From NCBI GenBank assembly GCA_017508975.1, contig JAFWQU010000021.1, forward strand, positions 1 to 64,000: a DNA stretch of 64,000 bases, in the 5' to 3' direction. Position numbers and translations under genes: made by a program. The notes beneath the pieces were generated by a model. That model searched no databases. It was given only the letters and a program-made list of their open reading frames with translations, and was not told the DNA's origin. Below are positions 32,978 through 42,818 of this stretch, one piece after another; position 1 is the first letter of the stretch; each line of letters begins with the position of its first letter. Source of the DNA: Clostridia bacterium (GTDB lineage: Bacteria; Bacillota; Clostridia; Christensenellales; Aristaeellaceae).

Positions 32978-33102
32978 AATACTGATCTCAACTTTGTATG
33001 CTTATTGTCAGCAGGGAGATTTCGCGGCCTGCGGGCCGCGACCAGGGCTTTCCGATCGCCCTGGACCTTCGGTCACATGCTGCTGCTGGATTTATAATGC
33101 TT
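32978..33102 (+). repeat. Interspersed palindromic element, copy 3
   Basis: The left terminal repeat AATACTGATCTCAA starts at 32978, at the end of the importer terminator. The core (33020-33072) has hairpin GCGGCC-TGCG-GGCCGC, hairpin CCAGGGC/GCCCTGG and ACCTTCGG. The right arm (GCTGCTGGATTTATAATGC) is cut off where copy 4 begins, so copy 4 seems to have inserted into, or recombined with, the end of copy 3. Confidence 0.88.
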
Positions 33103-33237
33103 ATACCAATCTCAGTATCGTGTGCTAAATGTCAACAAGGAAATTTCGCGCCTGCGGGCGCGACCTGGGCTTTCCGGTCGCCCTGGACCTTCGGCGCATA
33201 CTGTTGCTGGATTTGCAGATTTACTTGAGATTGGTAT
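33103..33237 (+). repeat. Interspersed palindromic element, copy 4 (best-preserved ends)
   Basis: This 135-base copy has perfect 12-base terminal inverted repeats, ATACCAATCTCA at 33103-33114 and its complement at 33226-33237. The subterminal arms also pair imperfectly, so the whole unit folds back. The core (33144-33194) holds GCGCC-TGCG-GGCGC, a CTGGGC/GCCCTGG hairpin and ACCTTCGG. The stop codon of gluQ (33237-33239) overlaps its right end. Confidence 0.92.
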
Positions 33238-34145
33238 TACAGTTTCGGGAGACGGATGCTCTCCCGCGGGATTCGATCCCAGTCGAATTCCCTGAGCAGT
33301 GATAGGAGCGTGGTCGCGGTCGGACGTTCCTGCAGACGGCAGGCGCAGGCCAGCAAGCCGAGGATCTCTTCGGGGCTGAATCGGCGGGAGAGCGCGTCCA
33401 GGTCCAGATCCTTGTCCCGCTTGGCCAGACGGCGTCCCTGGGGGTCCAGTAGCAGCGGGATGTGGATCCACTGCGGCGGCTGCGCGCCCAGCGTCCGGTA
33501 GAGAAAGATCTGCCGCGGGGTCGCGGAGAGGATATCCCTGCCGCGCACAACCTCAGTCACGCCGGAGTCAATGTCGTCCGCCACCACTGCCAACTGGTAG
33601 CTGAAATAGCCGTCCGAACGCCGGAGCACAAAGTCCCCGCAGTCCCGGGCCAGGTTCTCCCGCCGAAGTCCCTGGAGGCGGTCTGAGAAGGTAATCTCCA
33701 AATCCGGCACACGAACCCGGATTGCAGAGGTACGTGTCCGGGACTTGGCGCGAATCTCCGCCTCCGTCAGGCGTGCGCAGGTTCCCGGGTAGATATACTG
33801 GGTATCCCCCAGATTGGGCGCCTGCTCCGTATGGAGATCGGCGCGGGTACAGAAGCAGGGGTAGGTTAGGCCTTTCTCCCGCAGCTGTTCCAAAATCTCC
33901 TGATATCGCTCCTTCCGGTCGTGCTGGTACAGGACCGGGCCGTCCCAGTCGAAGCCGAGAAAACGAAGGTCCTCGATGCACTGATCCGCCAGCCGGGCCG
34001 GACAGCGCGGCTCGTCCACGTCCTCGATCCGCAGCAGGAAACGCCCGCCCTGTTTGCGCGCGGAGCACCAGGCCAGGAGGCAGCAGAGGAGATTTCCGAG
34101 ATGCAGCCGCCCGCTGGGGGTCGGCGCAAAGCGTCCGGTGACCAT
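33237..34145 (-). CDS. gluQ: Glutamyl-Q tRNA(Asp) synthetase
   Basis: GluQRS is a truncated glutamyl-tRNA synthetase paralogue that attaches glutamate to queuosine in tRNA-Asp. The 302-residue product has the HIGH-type motif APTPSGRLHLGN at the N-terminus, the KMSKS-like RRLAKRDKD near residue 235, and the zinc-binding CFCTRADL ... YPGTC characteristic of GluQRS. The C-terminal anticodon-binding domain of GltX is absent. ATG at 34145 is preferred to the GTG six bases upstream because AAGGAGGAGG is then well placed. It follows uvrA by 19 bases. Its stop codon lies in the terminal repeat of element copy 4. Confidence 0.93.
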   Translation of the reverse strand: MVTGRFAPTPSGRLHLGNLLCCLLAWCSARKQGGRFLLRIEDVDEPRCPARLADQCIEDLRFLGFDWDGPVLYQHDRKERYQEILEQLREKGLTYPCFCTRADLHTEQAPNLGDTQYIYPGTCARLTEAEIRAKSRTRTSAIRVRVPDLEITFSDRLQGLRRENLARDCGDFVLRRSDGYFSYQLAVVADDIDSGVTEVVRGRDILSATPRQIFLYRTLGAQPPQWIHIPLLLDPQGRRLAKRDKDLDLDALSRRFSPEEILGLLACACRLQERPTATTLLSLLREFDWDRIPRESIRLPKL

Positions 34146-34164
34146 CTCCACCTCCTCCTTCCGC

Positions 34165-36996
<2,832 letters not shown>

Positions 36997-37043
36997 GGGT
37001 CTACCTCTTCAAGCATGAAAAATCGCTCCGGGGGAGCCTGCAA

Positions 37044-37072
37044 AGCATAGCATATTCTTTTTCTTTTGACAA
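37044..37072 (-). promoter_or_regulatory. Promoter of uvrA-gluQ
   Basis: TTGTCA (37067-37072) and TATGCT (37044-37049), 17-base spacer, 48 bases before uvrA. I see no clear LexA (DinR) box next to it. Confidence 0.75.
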
Positions 37073-37077
37073 TGCGA

Positions 37078-37120
37078 ACAGACACCGTCTGCGTAAAGAA
37101 ACTGCACAGGCGGTGTCTGT
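37078..37120. terminator. Terminator-like hairpin downstream of the GH13 operon
   Basis: ACAGACACCG (37078-37087) pairs perfectly with CGGTGTCTGT (37111-37120) over a 23-base loop. The T-rich tail is better on the + strand, but the only transcript arriving is leftward from the GH13 gene, 140 bases away and beyond element copy 5. Confidence 0.55.
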
Positions 37121-37130
37121 CTTTGTTTAT

Positions 37131-37264
37131 GAGGATGAGCATTTCAACGAGCGGGATTTCGCGCCTGCGGGCGCGACCAGGTCCGCAGCCGGACTGGCGG
37201 CTTTCCGATCGCCCTGGACCTTCGGGCACATCCCGGTGCTTAGTTTGTGATTTCTGCTTAATTA
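37131..37264 (+). repeat. Interspersed palindromic element, copy 5 (with 19-base insert)
   Basis: The core runs 37157-37225: hairpin GCGCC-TGCG-GGCGC, then GTCCGCAGCCGGACTGGCG (37181-37199) inserted into the second hairpin, then GGCTTTCCGATCGCCCTGG and ACCTTCGG. The inserted bases can form their own GTCC/GGAC stem. The right end merges with the TAA stop codon of the GH13 gene (37262-37264). Copies 6 and 8 carry the same insert. Confidence 0.85.
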
Positions 37265-38947
37265 TTTCTGAGTGAAGCAGACTGTTTCTCCGTTGATTTC
37301 CATCTCCGCGCAGAAGGTGCATGCCGTCAGGTTCGCCTCCAGGCTCGCCCGGTGACCGTTTCTTGTCCAGGTGATGCGAAGGCTGTCGGGAGAGGGGGTG
37401 CTTGCTTCGAACGCCGCGTCGAAGCCGAAGGCTTCGCAGCGGTTCCGCATGCGCAGGAGCTCCAGCTGTCCGGACACCACCGGCTTTTTGAGGCACTCCC
37501 GAATCTGTTCCGCGGAGAGATTGGTCCGGTTGATCTCCTTGTGGGAAGCCTCGCCGCCGCGCCGGACGGCCTCTGTGTCGTTTTCCCCCGCGAAGAGGTC
37601 CAGATACCAGACCTGCGGCTTGCCCGGCATGAAGAGCTGCAGCGCCCGCGCCAGCAGCATCTTGCGATCATCCGCGCCCAGCGCGCTGAAGTAGGTGGCG
37701 TTCACCTGGTAATACATGTTCTTCTTGCCGTGCAGGTTCTTGATCATTCCGCCGCGGGAGATGATCAAGTCGATCAGCCGCTGGATCCGCTCATCGGGTA
37801 CCAGCCCCTGCAGGTCGAGCATGGGGATGCCGTCATGGCAGCCCAGCATGTTCACGCAGCGGATCCCCTGCTCCGTTTGTTCTCTGGCCCAGCGCAGCAG
37901 CATGGAGCTGTCCCGGTTCTCGATCGCGTCGAGGATCAGTCCCGGCAGGAAGAAGTCATAGGTCATATAGCCCTTCTCCGCGAGGGTTTTGTAGCTGCCT
38001 TCCCGGTAGGCCGCGTGGATCTCCGGGAGCAGGGTCAGGCCGCGCGCCTCCGCCATCTGCCGGATCCGCTCCAGGATATCCCAGGTCTCCGGATCGTTCA
38101 TGAAGTTCCGGCGGCCAGGCTTCTTGGACGCGTAGCCGAAGGCGTCCAGCCGCACAATCGCCGCGCCGTACCCCGCCAGCTGGTCCAGCACCTTGGCATA
38201 GTAATCCCACACCATCGGCGACTCGATGTTGACGTCCATCTGGCCCAGATAGCGCCTGTGGTCCTCCAGCCAGGTAATGACCGTCTCCCGGACCTGCTCC
38301 AATCCGCTGAAGTCCACCTCAGAGGGCTTCTTTCCGGCGGCCACGGTGGCGCGGATGCGCTCGGAGAGCAGCTGCGCCTCGCTGTACTGTAGGCCCGCCG
38401 CGCGCATCAGCTCCTGGGCGTCCGGCACCGGATAGCGGACCTCCTGGTAGAAGGTATTCCAGTAGGGCACCTCCCGGCCGTCCGGGAAGCGGACCATCAG
38501 GATCGGCAAGCCTGGCTTGCGGAAGAACATGTCCTGAATGTACTGCTCTTCGGGCTGGATGTAGCCCTCCTCCGTCATCCGGCCGCATCCCTCCCAGAAC
38601 CGGTTCCAGTCGATGAAGAAGTCACGATAGGCGGAGGCGTCGCCCTTCTCCACAATGTCCCGGAACTGCGGGGAGAGAACGGAGAGATGGTTCAGGATAA
38701 AGTCCAGCTTCAGATCCAGGCCCATCTCCCGAAGCCGGAGGATATCCTCCTCACCGGCGAGTGTCCGGTTGAGATCGTAGCTGATCACCGAGAAGCCCCG
38801 GTCCAGGTCCGTGTCAAACACGCTGGGCAGGATATAGAAGGACCGGAAGACGTCCTGCATCTCGGGCTTCCCGAGGATATCCACCAGAGCGGACAGATTG
38901 CCGCCCATGCTGTCCGGATATGCGTTGAGCATTGCGCCGCTGTTCAT
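37262..38947 (-). CDS. Sucrose-phosphorylase-like GH13 enzyme
   Basis: The 561-residue protein is a GH13 (subfamily 18-like) retaining enzyme. The nucleophile is the Asp in IVRLDAFGYASKK, the acid/base the Glu in LLPEIHAAYREG, and the third acid the Asp in LGCHDGIP; the N-terminal half includes LDFILNHLS. These patterns fit sucrose phosphorylase and its relatives acting on glucosylglycerate or sucrose-6-phosphate, which convert a glucoside plus phosphate into glucose-1-phosphate. The length is somewhat above the ~490-500 of classical enzymes. It is cytoplasmic. The start overlaps nothing but follows the P-loop kinase by one base, so the two are tightly coupled. Confidence 0.88.
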   Translation of the reverse strand: MNSGAMLNAYPDSMGGNLSALVDILGKPEMQDVFRSFYILPSVFDTDLDRGFSVISYDLNRTLAGEEDILRLREMGLDLKLDFILNHLSVLSPQFRDIVEKGDASAYRDFFIDWNRFWEGCGRMTEEGYIQPEEQYIQDMFFRKPGLPILMVRFPDGREVPYWNTFYQEVRYPVPDAQELMRAAGLQYSEAQLLSERIRATVAAGKKPSEVDFSGLEQVRETVITWLEDHRRYLGQMDVNIESPMVWDYYAKVLDQLAGYGAAIVRLDAFGYASKKPGRRNFMNDPETWDILERIRQMAEARGLTLLPEIHAAYREGSYKTLAEKGYMTYDFFLPGLILDAIENRDSSMLLRWAREQTEQGIRCVNMLGCHDGIPMLDLQGLVPDERIQRLIDLIISRGGMIKNLHGKKNMYYQVNATYFSALGADDRKMLLARALQLFMPGKPQVWYLDLFAGENDTEAVRRGGEASHKEINRTNLSAEQIRECLKKPVVSGQLELLRMRNRCEAFGFDAAFEASTPSPDSLRITWTRNGHRASLEANLTACTFCAEMEINGETVCFTQK

Positions 38948-38948
38948 G

Positions 38949-39863
38949 TCAGTCCTCGCTTTCTGCCATCACCCGGCGGTATTCCGCGTAACTCAGGATC
39001 TCCCCCTGCTTGGAGAGAATGATCCGCGCCTTGTGCGCCTGCGCCTCGAGTTTCCGCTGTTCGATTCCCAGCACCAGTGTGGTGAAGGCGCTGTCCGTCT
39101 TGCCGTCCCGGTTGCGGGCGCGGCGGTGGGCCAGGGTCTCCGCAGGTGTGCTGTTCAGGAGCACCGGGATGTCCACGCCCTCCAGGAAGTCGCTGTTGCC
39201 GTGGGTCCACTCCAGCAGGAGCACCTGCTTTCCGGAGAAGTCCACCGGGTCGTACCAGAGCTCGGTCGTCTCGCGGCCCATCCGCTTCAGGAAGAGCGTT
39301 TTCTCCCCCTGGTGGAAGCGCGCGAGCAGATCCGACACCTCGTCGAAATCCGTCTCGTCAGGCGTTCCCAGATAGCCTGTCAGCGCCCGGGCGCCGGCCC
39401 GCTGGTAGTTCTTCATCCAGGGATATTCCTCAGCCACCGCCCGGTCCGCGTCCCGGTCCTGCTCCCAGAGCACACGGAGAATTCCGCATCGTTCGCTGTC
39501 CGCGAGCCGGTTGGCAACCAGACCCCGCAGGCCGCCCGTCCGGTAAACCCGCAGGCGCTCCAGGTCGTTGTCCCGCGGGATCCGCCGCGGATAGTTGTCG
39601 CCGCTCATGATATAGGCGCCGATCCCGTCCGCTTCCAGGAACCACGCGAGCACGGACGCGATCTCGCTCTTGCCCACGCCGCTCCCGCCGCAGACCGCCA
39701 CCACCGTGCGGCCGCCGACGGTCTCCATCTCCTCCCGGAGCTTCGGATAGATCGTCTTCGCCTTCGCAATATGCTCCGGACCAATGCAGATCTTATCGCC
39801 GGGCATATCCCCGTGGGGAATCTGTTCCGGAACCTCCGGGAAAGTCCATGTCTTCTGTGCCAT
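38949..39863 (-). CDS. P-loop kinase/ATPase of unknown substrate
   Basis: The 304-residue protein has a Walker A motif GGSGVGKS at residues 59-66 in a fold resembling uridine kinase, phosphoribulokinase or adenylylsulfate kinase: SGDNYPRRIPRDND follows the P-loop strand-helix unit, and VLLLEWTHGN could be the Walker B region. LLNSTPAETLAHRRARNRDGK resembles the lid of small-molecule kinases. I cannot name the substrate. The gene is one base from the sucrose-phosphorylase-like gene, and a LacI-type operator lies just upstream, so a sugar or sugar-acid product of that enzyme (for example glycerate) is a reasonable but untested guess. GAGGAGGA lies before the start. Confidence 0.75.
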   Translation of the reverse strand: MAQKTWTFPEVPEQIPHGDMPGDKICIGPEHIAKAKTIYPKLREEMETVGGRTVVAVCGGSGVGKSEIASVLAWFLEADGIGAYIMSGDNYPRRIPRDNDLERLRVYRTGGLRGLVANRLADSERCGILRVLWEQDRDADRAVAEEYPWMKNYQRAGARALTGYLGTPDETDFDEVSDLLARFHQGEKTLFLKRMGRETTELWYDPVDFSGKQVLLLEWTHGNSDFLEGVDIPVLLNSTPAETLAHRRARNRDGKTDSAFTTLVLGIEQRKLEAQAHKARIILSKQGEILSYAEYRRVMAESED

Positions 39864-39921
39864 CCTGCGTCCTCCTCTTTGTGCGGTACTTTTTGTTTCG
39901 ATGATAGAAATCTCTCTGTGT

Positions 39922-39931
39922 TAAGCGCTTA
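39922..39931. promoter_or_regulatory. LacI/CcpA-type operator palindrome
   Basis: TAAGCGCTTA is a perfect palindrome with the AANCGNTT centre of LacI-family operators and cre sites. It lies about 60 bases upstream of the P-loop kinase gene and overlaps the stop codon of the esterase gene. No LacI regulator is encoded in the window. Confidence 0.55.
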
Positions 39932-40774
39932 TTCTTCAGACCGGTCAAAGCCCTCGTTCCTCATGCACAGCTGTTCCAGCCAGGTATGGGCAAGCCGCAC
40001 CCAGATCTCGGCGGAGGGTTCCAGTCCGAAGCCGTTCGGACTCTGGGTCTGCCAATTTGCGAGAGACAGGCCGTGCCCGCCTTCCTGAAAGATGTGGAGC
40101 TCGAACGGCACCCTGCACCGGGAAAGTGCTTCCGCCATCACCAGGCTGTTGCGGGGATTGACCGTCCCGTCCGCAGCGGTATGCCAGAGGAAGGTGGGCG
40201 GCGTATCCGGCCGGACCCTTTTCTCCAGCGAGAGTTCGTCCCGCCTGTCCTCATAGGTCTCCCCCAGCAGCGTGCGGAAGGACCGCTCGTGGGCGCCCTC
40301 AAAAGCCGTGACCACGGGATACCCCAGAACCATGGCGTCGGGCCGCAGGAGCGACGGTTCGCATTCGAGCTCGCGGGCCAGCCAGGGCTCATTCCACATC
40401 ACGCCCAGACATCCGGCCAGATGCCCGCCCGCCGAGAACCCGCAGACGATCACCCGGTCGATCCAGGCACGCCAGGGTTCCTCCGTCGTCCGGACAGTCC
40501 GCACCAGCCGTGCCAGCTCAACTAATGCCGTCGGGAAGCGGGCCGGTGCCACCGAGTAGCGCAGCACCGCCGTGTGAGTTCCCATCGCGGCAAACTGCAT
40601 CGCCACCGGTTCCGCCTCCCGGTCGGAGACATGGTCATATCCGCCTCCCGGGCAGATAATCACCAGCGGACGGCTTTTAACTTTCAGGGCTCCGGAGGGC
40701 TCCCAGAGAAGGAGTTCCGCGCTCACATTGTTCAGGGAGCCCGGTCCGCGGACGTCGATTGCGATTGGTTTCAT
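39929..40774 (-). CDS. Alpha/beta hydrolase, esterase/lipase-like
   Basis: The 281-residue protein has an alpha/beta-hydrolase fold related to acetyl-xylan and feruloyl esterases (BD-FAE/Aes type): oxyanion region VIICPGGGYDHVS, nucleophile elbow GFSAGGH (about residue 113), acid Asp in AADGTVNPRNS and the His in EGGHGLSLAN. It has no signal peptide, so it would deacetylate imported oligosaccharides. The start is uncertain by three codons; 40774 has AGGTG six bases upstream, while GTG/ATG codons at 40783/40780 are also possible. It lies upstream of the kinase and phosphorylase genes. Confidence 0.87.
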   Translation of the reverse strand: MKPIAIDVRGPGSLNNVSAELLLWEPSGALKVKSRPLVIICPGGGYDHVSDREAEPVAMQFAAMGTHTAVLRYSVAPARFPTALVELARLVRTVRTTEEPWRAWIDRVIVCGFSAGGHLAGCLGVMWNEPWLARELECEPSLLRPDAMVLGYPVVTAFEGAHERSFRTLLGETYEDRRDELSLEKRVRPDTPPTFLWHTAADGTVNPRNSLVMAEALSRCRVPFELHIFQEGGHGLSLANWQTQSPNGFGLEPSAEIWVRLAHTWLEQLCMRNEGFDRSEE

Positions 40775-40803
40775 ATTCATCACCTGCCGGATTCAACGCA
40801 CAA

Positions 40804-40829
40804 GGGGCGCCATCCGCAGACAGCGCCCC
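40804..40829 (-). terminator. Hairpin after the secreted unknown-protein gene
   Basis: GGGGCGC and GCGCCCC form a 7-base GC stem 15 bases after the stop codon at 40844; the following bases on the minus strand are only mildly T-rich. Confidence 0.5.
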
Positions 40830-40843
40830 AGGTATAGTTTTGC

Positions 40844-42757
40844 TCAGTATCCCGTGCCGTTCTGGATTCCCTGCAGAGAATTCATGATCATCTCCGGGGT
40901 AATCCGGATCGGGTTCATGCCCGACAGCGGGGCAACCTGCCCGTTCAGCGGCAGGAACGCGAGCTCCGCAAGTTTTTTGAGACCCCCGTCGATGTCCTGA
41001 ATGGTCATGGACACGCTGGAGCCATTCTCGGTGATCTCGCTCAGGCCGAACTTGACATAGCCATACTGCGTTTCTTTGGAGTAGGAGCTCTTCGGCCGGT
41101 TCCTGACCGTCAGGACATACTCCCGTTCGGACGTGAAAGCGCCGGTGATGGACGTGTTGGTCGAATAGGTGTCTACCAGGAGCTCGCCCGCGTTGTAGGT
41201 GATGTCGACATCACTGTACAGATCGCCGGTCCTGGAGAAGTGAATCACGGGCTGTCCGTCGCGATCCGTCCGGTAGTTGGCCTTGAGGCTCATCTGCGGC
41301 AGCAGAAGCGAGAAGTTGGAGCGGCTGCGTCCCAGGAACAGCTCTCCGCTGTAGTCCTGGAATCCGCGCCGGTATCCGCTGTCCATCATTCTCGCATTGA
41401 AAGCGGCGGAGATCTCATTCAGCTGCGAACGGGAAGCCTCGGCATGCCCGCTCAGGCGGAAGTACCGGCCGCTGTTGACCGTCAGGTCCGCGTTAAACCC
41501 GTTGTAGTACAGAAGGCCGTCCAGCTGTCCCAGGAAATCCCCGGCGCTCACATACAGCGAGAAAGCGCGGGTCATCCGGTCCCAGGTTCCTGTCAGGCTG
41601 AAGCCGTCATAGCGCTGATTGTTGTTGAGCTCATAGGCGGAGATTTTCAGCAGGTAATTGCCGCGGTTCTTCTCCGTCAGAGCCGCCTCCAGGCATTTGC
41701 TGGAAGTGCCGTTGTTGACGCTGCCGGTGAAGCTGATCCCGTTTTCCAGCTTTTCCAGCTTGGCCAGGCAGGTCGTCCCCTTGTTGTCCTCAAGGCTGAA
41801 GTCATAGACGTTCTCGCTCTGCACCAGCTTCCAGGAATAGGACTCGTTCTGGGACGGGAGCTTCAGGCTGCCGCTCATGTCGCTGGTCGTCTTGGAGGTG
41901 ATCAGTTCGAGATCCAGCACCTCCTGATCGTGTACGGGATCCTGCGCATGGAAGCGGATGGCGTTTGTCTCGCCGAGGTTCTCCAGGGAGCCGGAGAGCT
42001 TTGCATGGCCGCCGTTTGAGCGCAGATCCGCCTCAAAGGTGATCTGATCCTCATTGGAGCGGAGATCGCCCTCCAGGCTGAAGTCGCCCTCGCTGTTCTG
42101 CATCTCGCCGCGCATCATTGCCCAGTACATCCTCAGATCCGCCGGACGGAGCTGCATGGTCGGGTTCATCTGCCGGAGCAGGTCGGCCATCGTCTGTGTC
42201 AGCTGCTCGTCGGCCGTCACATGGTCGCCGAAGGCGAGGAAGCCAGCGGTCAGCGTCTCCTGCGTATAGCTGAAATGAATGGTCTGTTCGCCCGTGGCAC
42301 GTCTGTAGGCGGTCAGGCCCGGCTTGACAATGTCCTCCATCGCCAGCTGCGAGAGCCGCTCCACCTGCCGCGAATCCATCGAGCGCGCGCTGGTCTGAGG
42401 GATCATCTGCTGCAGGAAAGACAGAATGTCCTCGTACCGCAGCTCATAGACCTGCCCGGCGGCACTGAACCAGACCGCGTCCTGCCCGAACTGCGCCAGC
42501 ACGTCCTGGTCCGCCGTCTGAACACGGAGGTTAACCAGCTGCGCCCGGCTGTCCTGGCTCAGCGAGATGTTGGCCAGCAGTGCACCGTCATTCGGATTGC
42601 TGATCGTCAGTTTCGCCATCTGCTCACCCCGCAGGAACGGCGTTGCCATCTCCTGCAGATTTTGAATAAACTGGCTGTCAAAGCCCTGCTCCGCCACGGC
42701 GGAACCCAGCCCGAGCAGCAGGCAGAGTGTAAGCAGCATCGCGATGATTTTCTTCAT
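40844..42757 (-). CDS. Large secreted protein of unknown function
   Basis: I do not recognise this 637-residue protein. It has a signal peptide (1-23, ending AVA) and no Cys after it, so it is exported and not an obvious lipoprotein. The rest is rich in alternating polar/hydrophobic strands with many repeats of the type SLEGDLRSNEDQITFEADL, consistent with an extended beta-sheet scaffold. Residues about 560-637 return to a helical character. There is no LPXTG motif or membrane anchor. It has its own promoter (42790-42818) overlapping the 3' end of the SNF2 gene and a weak terminator. Similar long beta-rich secreted proteins occur in uncultured Clostridia without assigned roles. Confidence 0.75.
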   Translation of the reverse strand: MKKIIAMLLTLCLLLGLGSAVAEQGFDSQFIQNLQEMATPFLRGEQMAKLTISNPNDGALLANISLSQDSRAQLVNLRVQTADQDVLAQFGQDAVWFSAAGQVYELRYEDILSFLQQMIPQTSARSMDSRQVERLSQLAMEDIVKPGLTAYRRATGEQTIHFSYTQETLTAGFLAFGDHVTADEQLTQTMADLLRQMNPTMQLRPADLRMYWAMMRGEMQNSEGDFSLEGDLRSNEDQITFEADLRSNGGHAKLSGSLENLGETNAIRFHAQDPVHDQEVLDLELITSKTTSDMSGSLKLPSQNESYSWKLVQSENVYDFSLEDNKGTTCLAKLEKLENGISFTGSVNNGTSSKCLEAALTEKNRGNYLLKISAYELNNNQRYDGFSLTGTWDRMTRAFSLYVSAGDFLGQLDGLLYYNGFNADLTVNSGRYFRLSGHAEASRSQLNEISAAFNARMMDSGYRRGFQDYSGELFLGRSRSNFSLLLPQMSLKANYRTDRDGQPVIHFSRTGDLYSDVDITYNAGELLVDTYSTNTSITGAFTSEREYVLTVRNRPKSSYSKETQYGYVKFGLSEITENGSSVSMTIQDIDGGLKKLAELAFLPLNGQVAPLSGMNPIRITPEMIMNSLQGIQNGTGY

Positions 42758-42789
42758 ATTTTCTCCTCCTTCTCCGGGTTATCATCTGG

Positions 42790-42818
42790 ATTGTATCATA
42801 GAATTCCCGAAAGATCAA
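42790..42818 (-). promoter_or_regulatory. Promoter of the secreted unknown-protein gene
   Basis: TTGATC (42813-42818) and TACAAT (42790-42795) with 17 bases between. The -35 box contains the TGA stop codon of the SNF2 gene. Confidence 0.8.

Noticed and set aside
32978..33237. CRISPR array
   Set aside because: The repeated sequence here consists of two ~130-base palindromic elements, not short repeats with unique spacers, and no cas gene is present.
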